DNA of 46,423 nucleotides from Pseudomonas fuscovaginae SE-1 (GTDB lineage: Bacteria; Pseudomonadota; Gammaproteobacteria; Pseudomonadales; Pseudomonadaceae). Shown here one piece after another: positions 27,383 through 35,259 of the stretch. Under the pieces are notes generated by a model that did no database searches, was not told the DNA's origin, and saw only the letters and a program-made list of their open reading frames with translations. The DNA is taken from contig NZ_AQOH01000259.1 in assembly GCF_000364705.1 (NCBI RefSeq), positions 1 to 46,423 on the forward strand. The letters run 5' to 3'. Positions within the stretch are counted from its first letter, which is position 1. Each line of letters starts with the position of its first letter. The position numbers and the translations under genes were made by a program.

Positions 27383-28846
27383 ATGCCTGACCTGTTCACC
27401 CAACAACCCTTGTTGCTCGATCACCCGCTGCTATGCGCGCTGTTTCTGTTGGTGATCGACCTCCTGCTGTGGCGCCTGCTCGGTTCGCGTAGCGGCAACT
27501 GGAAGCTGGTGGTGCGCCTGAGCGTGTTTTCGCTGTACAGCCTGGTGCTGTTCAACGAAGGCATGAATCCGATGCAGATCGCGCCGTGGCCTGACGATAT
27601 CCCGCGGCACCTGGCGGCAATCGGCTTGCAGATCGGCTGGTGGCTGTTCGGCGCGCGGACCCTGACGGTCCTGGTCGGCACGGTGATGATGCAGCGGGTC
27701 GGCCATGCCGGTCGACTCTTGCAGGACGTGCTGGGGGCGATCATCTTTCTGATCGCGATCATCGCGGCGGCGGCCTATGTTCTCGACCTGCCGGTCAAGG
27801 GCGTGCTGGCGACCTCCGGCGCCTTCGCGATCATCGTCGGCCTGGCCTTGCAGAGTACCCTCAGCGACGTGTTCTCCGGCATCGTGCTCAACACCACCAA
27901 GCCTTATCAGGTCGATGACTGGATCTCCATCGACGGTACCGAAGGCCGGGTGGTCGACATCGATTGGCGCGCGACGCGCCTGCAGACCTCCCAGGGCAGT
28001 CTGGCGGTGGTGCCCAACTCGCTGGCGGCGAAGGCGCGGATCATCAACTTCAGTCGTCCCAGCGATGTGCACGGTTTGACCATCAGCCTGCAGGTCAGCC
28101 CTCATGTGCGGCCCCATGTGGTGATCGAGGCGCTGGAACGTGCGGTGCTCGGGTGCCGGGCACTGCTGACCACGCCGGCCCCGAGCGTGGCGCTGAAAAG
28201 CTCCGGCGCGGCCGGTGTGGAGTATGAAATCACCGGTTTCGTCGCGAGCATGGGACTCAAGCGCGAGGTGCGCAACCAGCTGTTCGACCTCGCGTTCCGG
28301 CATTTGCAGGCGTCGGGCGTGAGCCTGCTGTCGGCGGCGGAGAGCGCATTGCCGAGCAGCACCTCGCGGCCACGGGCGTTGCTGGAGAGCTCGCCGATCT
28401 TCTCGACGCTGCGTTCCGAGGAGAAGGAAACCTTCAGTCAGAACATGGTGCCGCAACTGTTCCGGGCTGGCAGCATGATCCTGCCGCGTGGCGAGGTCAG
28501 CGATCATCTGTTCATCATCGAGTCGGGCGTGGTGTCGGTGACGCTGTTGCGCGACGAAAAGTCCATCGAGGCCGCGCGGATGGGGCCGGGCGAGGTGATC
28601 GGCGAGGCCGGAATCGTCGCCGAGCAGGGGATGCCGGCGGACTTCACGGCCAAGACCGATTGCCTGCTGTACCGGATCGAGAAGGAATACCTCAAACCCT
28701 GCCTGGATGCCCGGCATGATATCGGCGAGGCGATGAGGACCCTGGTCGACCATCGCCTGCATGCGGCGCAGAACTTTACCCGCGAAGTGCCCAAGCCGGA
28801 GGTCAAGCGGGGGTTCATGCAGTGGCTGCGTAGCCGTGGACTGTAG
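27383..28846 (+). CDS. MscS-type channel fused to a cyclic-nucleotide-binding domain
   Basis: This 487-residue inner-membrane protein has about four or five N-terminal membrane spans. The MscS pore helix and beta-domain follow (GVLATSGAFAIIVGLALQST near 138-157, and SLAVVPNSLAAKARIINFSR near 206). A C-terminal cNMP-binding fold covers about 345-465 (HLFIIESGVVSVTL, PGEVIGEAGIV). The fusion suggests a channel gated or tuned by a cyclic nucleotide rather than by tension alone. Which ligand it binds is not visible. The start at 27383 has CGGAG eight bases upstream. The gene converges on the TonB receptor gene. Confidence 0.9.
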   Translation: MPDLFTQQPLLLDHPLLCALFLLVIDLLLWRLLGSRSGNWKLVVRLSVFSLYSLVLFNEGMNPMQIAPWPDDIPRHLAAIGLQIGWWLFGARTLTVLVGTVMMQRVGHAGRLLQDVLGAIIFLIAIIAAAAYVLDLPVKGVLATSGAFAIIVGLALQSTLSDVFSGIVLNTTKPYQVDDWISIDGTEGRVVDIDWRATRLQTSQGSLAVVPNSLAAKARIINFSRPSDVHGLTISLQVSPHVRPHVVIEALERAVLGCRALLTTPAPSVALKSSGAAGVEYEITGFVASMGLKREVRNQLFDLAFRHLQASGVSLLSAAESALPSSTSRPRALLESSPIFSTLRSEEKETFSQNMVPQLFRAGSMILPRGEVSDHLFIIESGVVSVTLLRDEKSIEAARMGPGEVIGEAGIVAEQGMPADFTAKTDCLLYRIEKEYLKPCLDARHDIGEAMRTLVDHRLHAAQNFTREVPKPEVKRGFMQWLRSRGL

Positions 28847-28885
28847 GATTGGGAGTGGCGGCTTGCAGCGGTGCGCCGCGCTCGA

Positions 28886-31318
28886 TCAGAAATCCACGGT
28901 CGCCGAGACTTTCAGGGTTCGCGGTGTGCCCTGGGTCAGGTAGCCGCCGTTGGCCGAAGCCCAATAGGCAGTATTCGCCACGTTCTCCAGGTTGGCCCGC
29001 AGGGTGACTTCCTTCTCGTCCAGCTTGAAGCGATAGCGCGAGCCCAGGTTGAAGCGGTTCCAGCTCGGCAGGCTCAAGGTGTTGCTGGCGTTCGCATATT
29101 GCCCGCCGGTACGCAGCATCCGTGCGCTCAGCGCCGCGCCCTCGATACCCGGTACGTCCCAGTCGGCGCCCAGGTTGAACTGGAAGCTCGGTACGCCGAT
29201 CGCGCGGTTGCCATCGTTGGTGCCATTGAGGGTACCGGTCAACTCGGTCTTCATCACCGTCGCGCCACCCAACAGGCGCAGCCCCTGCAGCGGCTCGCCG
29301 AACAGAGTCAGCTCGACGCCCTTGTTGATCTGCTCACCCTCGACCCGGAAAATCCGGTCGGAACCGGTGTAGCTGGAGGGCTGCTCAATGCGATAGACGC
29401 CCAGGCTGCCGCCGTAGCTGTCCATGTCCACCCGTACCCCGGCCTCGACCTGCTTGCTGCGCACCGGCGCAAAGGTCTCGGTGCTGTTGATCGCGGTGGT
29501 GGGGGCTGACGGACCCTTGGCCAGGCCTTCGATGCGGTTGGCATAGAGGGACACATGGTCCCAGGGCTTGATCACCAGGCCGTAGACCGGCGTGGTGATC
29601 GACTCGTCGTAGCTGGCGTTGTGCACGCCGGTGACGGTGTTCCAGCCGTTGACCACGATGGACTGGCGGCGTGCACCGACGGTCAGCAGCACGCGGTCGT
29701 CGAGAAAGCCCAGGGTGTCGGCTATCGCCGTGCTGCGGATCTGGTTCCGGCCGACCACCCGAGGGTCATGGATGTCGCTGCCGAACGAGGTCGCCACCGG
29801 CCGTGGCCGCGGGACCACGCCGTAGATGTTGTTGTAGTAGCGTGCGCCGCTGTCGATGTTCTGGTAGGCCGAGCGCTGTTCGCCCCACATGCCGGCCAGG
29901 CCGAAGCTCAGTTGATGGCTGACCGGGCCGGTCTGCAGGTGGCCGTTGAGCCCGGTCATCAGGCTGCGGTTGTCCTCGGTGTGGGGCGAGTAGAGCATCC
30001 CGCCACGGGCGTTGCCGGCCGTGTCGGTGAGGGTCAGCGAGGAGTAGACGCCGTTCTCCCGGGTGTACTTGGCGCCACCGGCGACATAGCCGGTCCAGTT
30101 GTCGTTGAAGTCATATTCGGCCCGGGCCATGCCGAAGGTGTCTTCCAGCTGTGAATAGCTCCAGGACTGGGCGTAGTTGTCCTTGGCCGACGGCGCATGG
30201 GGCACCTTGTCCAGGCTGGCGTCGAGGTAGATCACCGGCCGGCCCTGGTTGATCACCTGCTTCTGGTAGCCGAGATCCGCCGACAGCCGCAGGCGTTCGC
30301 CGCGATAGTCCAGGCCGAGGGTGGCGAGGGTCGAGCGGCGGTCCTCGTCGTCGATCCCGCTGTCGCCCTCGCGTTGCAGCAGGTTGAGGCGGGCGCCGAA
30401 GCGGTTGTCTTCACCGAAGCGTTGGCCCAGGTCGACGTGCGCGCCGGTGCGGCCGGAGCCACCGGCATCGAGGGTGACACTGCGGGTCGGTATGTCCTCG
30501 GCGCGCTTGGGCTGCAGGTTGACCCCGCCGCCGATGCCGCTGCCGCCGGGGGTGACGCCGTTGATGAAGGCGTTCGGCCCCTTGAACAGCTCGACCCGCT
30601 CCAGCGCCTCGGTGGCGATGATCTGTCGTGGCAGTACACCGTACAGGCCGTTGTAGGCGATATCGTCGCCGTTCAGTGGCAGGCCGCGGATCACGAACAC
30701 TTGGGAGAAGTTGCCGAAGCCGGAGGACTGGCGTACCGAGGCATCGTTGAGCAGCACATCGCCGACGGTTTGCGCCTGCTGGTCGCGGATGGTCTGGGCA
30801 GTGTAGCTGGTGACACTGAAGGGCACGTCCTCGACCGACTGGTTGCCGAGCAGCCCCAGGCGGGCACTGCGGGCCACCTGGCCACCGCTGTAGACCTCGG
30901 CGTCGGCGGCGGACTCGCCGCTGATGGTGGTCGCGCCCAGCTCCAGGGCGCCATTGGATTCGACATGGGGGGCGAGGGTGTAGCCGCTGGTGCCGCTGCT
31001 GATCAGGTCGAAGCCGCTGCCGTGCAGCAGTTGCTGGAAGCCTTCGAGGACGCCGTAGTTGCCGTTTAGCCCGGGGCTCTGGCGATTGCCCAGCAGGGCC
31101 GGGTCGAAGGACAGCGGCACGCCAGCACTGACGGCGAACTGCGCCAGCACCTGGTGCAGCGGGCCGGCGGCGATGCGGTAGTGGCGTGGGGCATTTTGCG
31201 CAGTGATTTCGTTGGCGTGGCCGCTGGCGGGCAGGGTGACGCCGAGGGTCAGGCCAAGGGCCAGGGTCAGCGCCTGGAGCGGCAGGCGGGACGTCAGGGG
31301 GTGGTGCCTGGAGGTCAT
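28886..31318 (-). CDS. TonB-dependent siderophore receptor with N-terminal signalling domain
   Basis: This is an outer-membrane receptor of about 810 residues. It has a signal peptide (ending near ASGHA-NE) and an STN domain (about 45-115, HYRIAAGPLHQVLAQFAVSAG). A plug follows (RVELFKGPNAFINGVTPGGSG near 230), then a beta-barrel ending in KVSATVDF. The STN domain and the FecI- and FecR-type genes upstream mark it as the receptor of a cell-surface-signalling set. The ligand, probably a xenosiderophore, is unknown. The ATG at 31318 was chosen because it gives a normal signal peptide. The frame continues upstream only with a GTG at 31366. Confidence 0.9.
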   Translation of the reverse strand: MTSRHHPLTSRLPLQALTLALGLTLGVTLPASGHANEITAQNAPRHYRIAAGPLHQVLAQFAVSAGVPLSFDPALLGNRQSPGLNGNYGVLEGFQQLLHGSGFDLISSGTSGYTLAPHVESNGALELGATTISGESAADAEVYSGGQVARSARLGLLGNQSVEDVPFSVTSYTAQTIRDQQAQTVGDVLLNDASVRQSSGFGNFSQVFVIRGLPLNGDDIAYNGLYGVLPRQIIATEALERVELFKGPNAFINGVTPGGSGIGGGVNLQPKRAEDIPTRSVTLDAGGSGRTGAHVDLGQRFGEDNRFGARLNLLQREGDSGIDDEDRRSTLATLGLDYRGERLRLSADLGYQKQVINQGRPVIYLDASLDKVPHAPSAKDNYAQSWSYSQLEDTFGMARAEYDFNDNWTGYVAGGAKYTRENGVYSSLTLTDTAGNARGGMLYSPHTEDNRSLMTGLNGHLQTGPVSHQLSFGLAGMWGEQRSAYQNIDSGARYYNNIYGVVPRPRPVATSFGSDIHDPRVVGRNQIRSTAIADTLGFLDDRVLLTVGARRQSIVVNGWNTVTGVHNASYDESITTPVYGLVIKPWDHVSLYANRIEGLAKGPSAPTTAINSTETFAPVRSKQVEAGVRVDMDSYGGSLGVYRIEQPSSYTGSDRIFRVEGEQINKGVELTLFGEPLQGLRLLGGATVMKTELTGTLNGTNDGNRAIGVPSFQFNLGADWDVPGIEGAALSARMLRTGGQYANASNTLSLPSWNRFNLGSRYRFKLDEKEVTLRANLENVANTAYWASANGGYLTQGTPRTLKVSATVDF

Positions 31319-31430
31319 CGAGCAATCATTCCTGTCAGGAGCGTGGAAACGCAGGGGGTTATCCACACACCGGACGAGCGTGAAAAAGGTATCAGTGAAA
31401 CTGTAGAGACTCTGTTCCCGGTCAAGCTTC

Positions 31431-31537
31431 GATCGTTCCCACGCTCGGCGTGGGAATGCCTCCCAGGACGCTCAGCGTCCGCTCTTGCGACGCGGAGCGT
31501 CACGGGCTGCGTTTCCACGCAGAGCGTGGGAACGATC
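31431..31537. repeat. Composite palindromes between receptor and fecR-like gene
   Basis: The order is GATCGTTCCCACGCTCGGCG (start of a palindrome completed by TGGGAA), GGACGCTCAGCGTCC, GACGCGGAGCGTCACGGGC and CCACGCAGAGCGTGGGAACG. Outer arms pair with each other, so the whole 107-base stretch can fold as one large structure. It fills a 300-base gap inside an apparent sigma-antisigma-receptor operon. Confidence 0.8.
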
Positions 31538-31619
31538 AACGATGACGCGGGTCTCTGATGCCCCGTGGTGTCTGGGCTACCCTCGCGAGCAATCGAGCGT
31601 CGACCGGCTGCACCTACAA

Positions 31620-32585
31620 TCAGGCTCGACCCTCGACCGACACCCAATAGCGGGTCAACCGGCTGACCTTCAGCGGCAAGGTGTTCTGCAGCAGTTGCAG
31701 GCTCGAATCGGTGTCCTTCAGCGAAAACGCCCCCGACACCCGCAACTCGGCCACCGTCGACTGGCAGCGCAACACACCTGGCCGGTAGCGCCCCAGTTCC
31801 TGCAGCACATCCGCCAGGCGCATGTCGCGCGCCAGCAGCATGCCGCGGTCCCAGGTCAGGCTGGCGATATCGAAGTTTTCCAGCGGCTCGACCCGGCTGT
31901 AGCGCAGCCCCGCCCGTTGCCCGACCTGCAGCGTCGAGCTGGCACCACCGGCCTGGGCCTCGAGCTCAACGGCGCCTTCGAGCACCGCGACTTCACTGCG
32001 TTGTCCGTCGATCCGCACGTTGAAGCGGGTGCCCAGCGCTCGCGCAGTACCTTGCGGGGTCTCGACGATGAACGGCCGGTGGCGCGGTGACGGGTCGCGG
32101 GCAGTGTTGACCAGGATCTCGCCGGTCAACAGGATCAGCCGGCGCTCCTGGCCGCTGAAGGCGATGTCCAGCGAGCTGTCGGTGTTGAGCAGGACCTGAC
32201 TGCCGTCGGCCAGGTTCAGGGTGCGCTGTTCGCCGACCGCGGTGCGCTGGTCGGCCGTCCATTGCTCCCAGGTGCCGCGCTGCCAGGCGACGCCAAGGGG
32301 GGCGGCCAGCAGCAACAGACCGATACGGTTCAGCACCTGGCGGCGACCGAGGCCCTGCTGGCGTTCGGTGCGCTTGAGGGTGTCCCTGACGATTGCGGCG
32401 GGCACGCTGCGAAAGTCGCCGAGCACCGCTTCAGCCCGTTGCCAGGCCTGGGCATGTTCGGCACTGCGCTGGCGCCACTGTTCGATGGCCAGGCGATCAG
32501 CTGCCGAGGCCGCGCCGGAATGCAGTTGCACCAGCCAGTCGGCGGCTTCGCCGAGGATACGAGGGTTGATCGGGGCTTGGCTCAT
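31620..32585 (-). CDS. FecR-type transmembrane anti-sigma regulator
   Basis: This is a protein of about 321 residues. It has an N-terminal cytoplasmic FecR domain (ILGEAADWLVQLHSG, then QWRQRSAEHAQAWQRAE) and one membrane span near residues 85-100 (RIGLLLLAAPLGVAW). A periplasmic FecR domain follows (RTLNLADGSQVLLNTDSS, RFNVRIDGQRSEVAVLEGAV). It passes the signal from the loaded receptor to the sigma factor. Its ATG overlaps the sigma gene's stop codon as TGATG, so translation is coupled. An ATG 18 bases upstream is in frame but lies inside the sigma gene and is less likely. Confidence 0.92.
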   Translation of the reverse strand: MSQAPINPRILGEAADWLVQLHSGAASAADRLAIEQWRQRSAEHAQAWQRAEAVLGDFRSVPAAIVRDTLKRTERQQGLGRRQVLNRIGLLLLAAPLGVAWQRGTWEQWTADQRTAVGEQRTLNLADGSQVLLNTDSSLDIAFSGQERRLILLTGEILVNTARDPSPRHRPFIVETPQGTARALGTRFNVRIDGQRSEVAVLEGAVELEAQAGGASSTLQVGQRAGLRYSRVEPLENFDIASLTWDRGMLLARDMRLADVLQELGRYRPGVLRCQSTVAELRVSGAFSLKDTDSSLQLLQNTLPLKVSRLTRYWVSVEGRA

Positions 32586-33082
32586 CAGGCGACGCTCAGG
32601 CAAGCGATGAACGCATCACGCATGTAGCGCTTGACGCTGATCAGCGAGACGCCCAGGCGTTCGGCGATCTCCTGGTAGGTCAGGCCGTCGATCTGCGACA
32701 GCAGGAACGCCTCGCGGGTCTTGCGTGGCATCTCCCGCAGCAGCGCCTCGATCCGCCACAGGGTTTCCAGGATCAGCAGGCGGGTTTCCGGCGACGGCAC
32801 TTCCTGCGGTGGCAGGTGGGCGATGGTTTCCAGATAGGCCCGTTCGACTTCCTGGCGGCGCCAGCGGTCGACCATCAGGCCCTTGGCGATGTGCGTCAGC
32901 AGCGCGCGCGGCTCGCTACCCAGCGAGCGTGCGGCAGGGCGGCTGAGCAGGCGCAGGAAGGTATCGTGGGCCAGGTCCGCGGCATCGCAGCTGTTGCCCA
33001 GCTTGCGGTTGAGCCAACCCTGCAGCCAGCCGTGATGCTCGCTGTAGAGCGTGTGAATATGCGGGTGATGGGCTGACGACAT
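32585..33082 (-). CDS. FecI-type ECF sigma factor
   Basis: This 165-residue ECF sigma factor of the iron-uptake (FecI) group has region 2 in HTLYSEHHGWLQGWLNRKLG and DLAHDTFLRLL. Region 4 is in ALLREMPRKTREAFLLSQIDG and EIAERLGVSLISVKRYM. It should activate the receptor gene downstream of its FecR partner. A Fur-like site lies about 35 bases upstream of the start, which fits iron-repressed expression. Confidence 0.93.
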   Translation of the reverse strand: MSSAHHPHIHTLYSEHHGWLQGWLNRKLGNSCDAADLAHDTFLRLLSRPAARSLGSEPRALLTHIAKGLMVDRWRRQEVERAYLETIAHLPPQEVPSPETRLLILETLWRIEALLREMPRKTREAFLLSQIDGLTYQEIAERLGVSLISVKRYMRDAFIACLSVA

Positions 33083-33115
33083 GGCACCGACTGCTCGCTG
33101 GAGCGCATCCTGCGT

Positions 33116-33141
33116 GAATGTAATTAAGAATTGATCTCATT
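33116..33141 (-). promoter_or_regulatory. Probable Fur site of the fecI-like gene
   Basis: Minus-strand AATGAGATCAATTCTTAATT is AT-rich in a GC-rich surround. It resembles the overlapping GATAAT-type hexamers of Fur sites in front of fecI genes. The best 7-1-7 alignment matches 9 of 14 positions, so it is weaker than the site at 18918. Confidence 0.5.
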
Positions 33142-33289
33142 CTAGCGGTGTGTGCCATGGGCTGGCAATTGCCGTGTGTCAACGATTGCCAGGTGCGGGT
33201 GTTTTGCGAAAGCCCTATAACTTGAGTGGTCAGCCAGGCTGACCTATATTGGTTCCCTTTTTGCTGCGATATCAGATCAAGGAACAATC

Positions 33290-34504
33290 ATGACGGGTAA
33301 GCGCGAAATCGGTGGTGAACGATCCCGGATCGGGCAGCCAGCGGAAGAGGGCATACGCCTCTGTGAGTTCAAGATAGATAATTTCAAGTCCCTTGTCGGT
33401 TTCGAAATGCAATTGGCGAACTTCACTTGCCTGATTGGGCTGAACGGTGCCGGAAAATCAACGATCCTGCAGGCATTGGATTTCCTCTCTCAACAAATCA
33501 AGGGGGACTTCTCCGGGTGGTTGAAAAAGCGTGAGTGGAAACCGATCGACCTGAAATCCAAGTTGAGCAAGAGCAGCAACATAAAATTTGAGGTCGTTTT
33601 CGACATCGATGGTCAACGTGCGACATGGAAAGCAAGCTTCAATCGGACCTTTCTGCGTTGTACCGAAGAGTTATGGGAAATTGACGAAACCATGCTCTGG
33701 GTGGGTGATGGACGTCTTACTACTTATGAGAAAAAAGGGGGAGTTCTCAGGGGGGTGGGGGGAACGATAGACTTCGACTACCAGGGTTCGGTCCTTTCTG
33801 CTCTGAAAGAGTCCCGCTTGTCGCCGGTAATTCTCAGGCTCAAAAAATTTGTTTCCAGCATCACCTCCCTGGATGCTCTGTCTCCGCAATATTTACGCAA
33901 ACAGGCCCGAGGAAGTGATGGCGACCTGGGTTTTGCCGGAGAGAAACTTTCCGCATTCATCCATCAGTTGGCTCCAAGCGAGTTGGACTCCTTGCTGGCG
34001 ATGCTTAAGAAAAATTATCCGGCACTTCAGTCAATTGAACTCAAATCCCTGAATTCGGGCTGGAAGTCCCTGGCTATTCAGGAAAGCTATAGCACTGGAG
34101 CATTCAGTACTCAAGCCCGGCATATGAACGACGGCATGCTGCGCTTGATGGCGATACTGGCGGAAACCTTGTCCAGCCATGGTTTCATGCTTTTTGACGA
34201 AGTGGAAAACGGTATAAATCCGGAACTGATCGAGTTTCTGCTGGACTATCTGGTGAGCATCGATCGGCAAATCATGGTGACCACCCATAGCCCGATGATT
34301 CTCAATTACCTGGAAGATGATGTTGCCCGAAAGGGCGTTCAGCTTATCTACAAGACTGAGGATGGCAGAACGCGGACGATCCCCTTCTTTTCCATTCCCT
34401 CCGTGGCGGAAAAGCTCACTGTCATGGGGCCTGGAGAGGTATTTGTGGATACCGATCTGGTACGTCTGCCCCAGGAGATCGGGCGTTTGGTCGCGAGGTC
34501 ATAG
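33290..34504 (+). CDS. AAA ATPase, OLD/RecF-like (PF13304 type), first gene of a putative defence pair
   Basis: This 404-residue SMC/ABC-like ATPase opens with FKIDNFKSLVGFEMQL and has Walker A GLNGAGKST (50-58). The D/signature region is MNDGMLRLMAIL (near 281), Walker B is FMLFDEVENG (299-308) and the switch histidine is TTHSP (331-335). There is no long coiled coil and no nuclease domain. AGGAA lies before the ATG. GC content and codon use are clearly lower than in the flanking genes, which suggests transfer. The next gene starts two bases after its stop. Such ATPases paired with a small TOPRIM-like partner are typical of phage-defence modules (PARIS, split OLD, AbiL). Which type this is cannot be fixed by eye. 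It could also serve DNA repair. Confidence 0.82.
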   Translation: MTGKREIGGERSRIGQPAEEGIRLCEFKIDNFKSLVGFEMQLANFTCLIGLNGAGKSTILQALDFLSQQIKGDFSGWLKKREWKPIDLKSKLSKSSNIKFEVVFDIDGQRATWKASFNRTFLRCTEELWEIDETMLWVGDGRLTTYEKKGGVLRGVGGTIDFDYQGSVLSALKESRLSPVILRLKKFVSSITSLDALSPQYLRKQARGSDGDLGFAGEKLSAFIHQLAPSELDSLLAMLKKNYPALQSIELKSLNSGWKSLAIQESYSTGAFSTQARHMNDGMLRLMAILAETLSSHGFMLFDEVENGINPELIEFLLDYLVSIDRQIMVTTHSPMILNYLEDDVARKGVQLIYKTEDGRTRTIPFFSIPSVAEKLTVMGPGEVFVDTDLVRLPQEIGRLVARS

Positions 34505-34506
34505 GA

Positions 34507-35253
34507 ATGCTGCTTCTGGTCAGTGGAGAAGGGCCATCTGATATAGGTCGTCAGTCTCACGGTGAAGACGGGGTCGAGTTTTCCCCAGGCCCGATGTGCC
34601 TGATTCTGGATCTGCTGATCGAGAGATTGATGGGGTATTCATTGATTGGCTATCAATCTGTGCAGTTCGTCCATAAAACCGAACTGTTGGCTGTGGAGCC
34701 CAAGCATCACGGTCGCCGGTTCTCAGCACCAGGAAAGCATAAACCCAAAGAAACGGGCTATTACTACGAAAATGCCCGCAGGCTCGCACTCAAGGCTGCT
34801 GCTCTGACTCAGGAGAGCGATGACGTGGTCGTCCCGGTTTTGTTCCGAGATGCTGATGGTACGCAGTCTTCAGATCGAGGAGAGTGGTCGGCAAAATGGC
34901 AATCCATGATCAAGGGTTTTGAGGCGGGTGATTCATCACTGGGTATTCCTATGTTGCCCAAGCCCAAGTCAGAAGCCTGGTTGTTGTGCGCATTTCGACA
35001 ACCTAACTATCAGCATTGCGCTGCGCTGGAACAGGCTTCGGGTAATGATGACTCTCCAGATTCGCTCAAGTCTCAGCTTGAACGGGTGCGCAATGGGCTT
35101 ACGTCAGCCGCTGAGATCAATGATTCGATACGTGATGGGGACTTGGATCCTCATCGGATCGATATGCATAGCTTCAATGAATTCCGGAAACGTCTGAGTG
35201 ATGTTATCCATCAGGTTATTACCCCGGCTGTAGCAGAAGCACCGTTTGCATAG
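34507..35253 (+). CDS. TOPRIM-like small protein (DUF4276-like), partner of the ATPase
   Basis: This 248-residue protein was not recognised with certainty. An N-terminal strand LLLVSGEGPSDIG carries a glutamate (residue 8), and VVPVLFRDADG carries a DxD (D115, D117). This E...DxD order fits a TOPRIM-type metal site. A PKPKSEAWLLCAF segment follows (near 155-166). Between them lies a basic region with GRRFSAPGKHKPKETGYYYENAR-type content. The overall pattern recalls DUF4276 proteins that sit beside AAA ATPases. It is probably the effector, perhaps a nuclease, controlled by the ATPase upstream. It shares that gene's low GC and ends seven bases before the converging MocR gene. Confidence 0.7.
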   Translation: MLLLVSGEGPSDIGRQSHGEDGVEFSPGPMCLILDLLIERLMGYSLIGYQSVQFVHKTELLAVEPKHHGRRFSAPGKHKPKETGYYYENARRLALKAAALTQESDDVVVPVLFRDADGTQSSDRGEWSAKWQSMIKGFEAGDSSLGIPMLPKPKSEAWLLCAFRQPNYQHCAALEQASGNDDSPDSLKSQLERVRNGLTSAAEINDSIRDGDLDPHRIDMHSFNEFRKRLSDVIHQVITPAVAEAPFA

Positions 35254-35259
35254 CCGTTT

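Noticed and set aside
33083..33289. Attachment site or transposase next to the ATPase/TOPRIM-like pair
   Set aside because: No tRNA gene, integrase, insertion-sequence end or direct repeat could be seen on either side.
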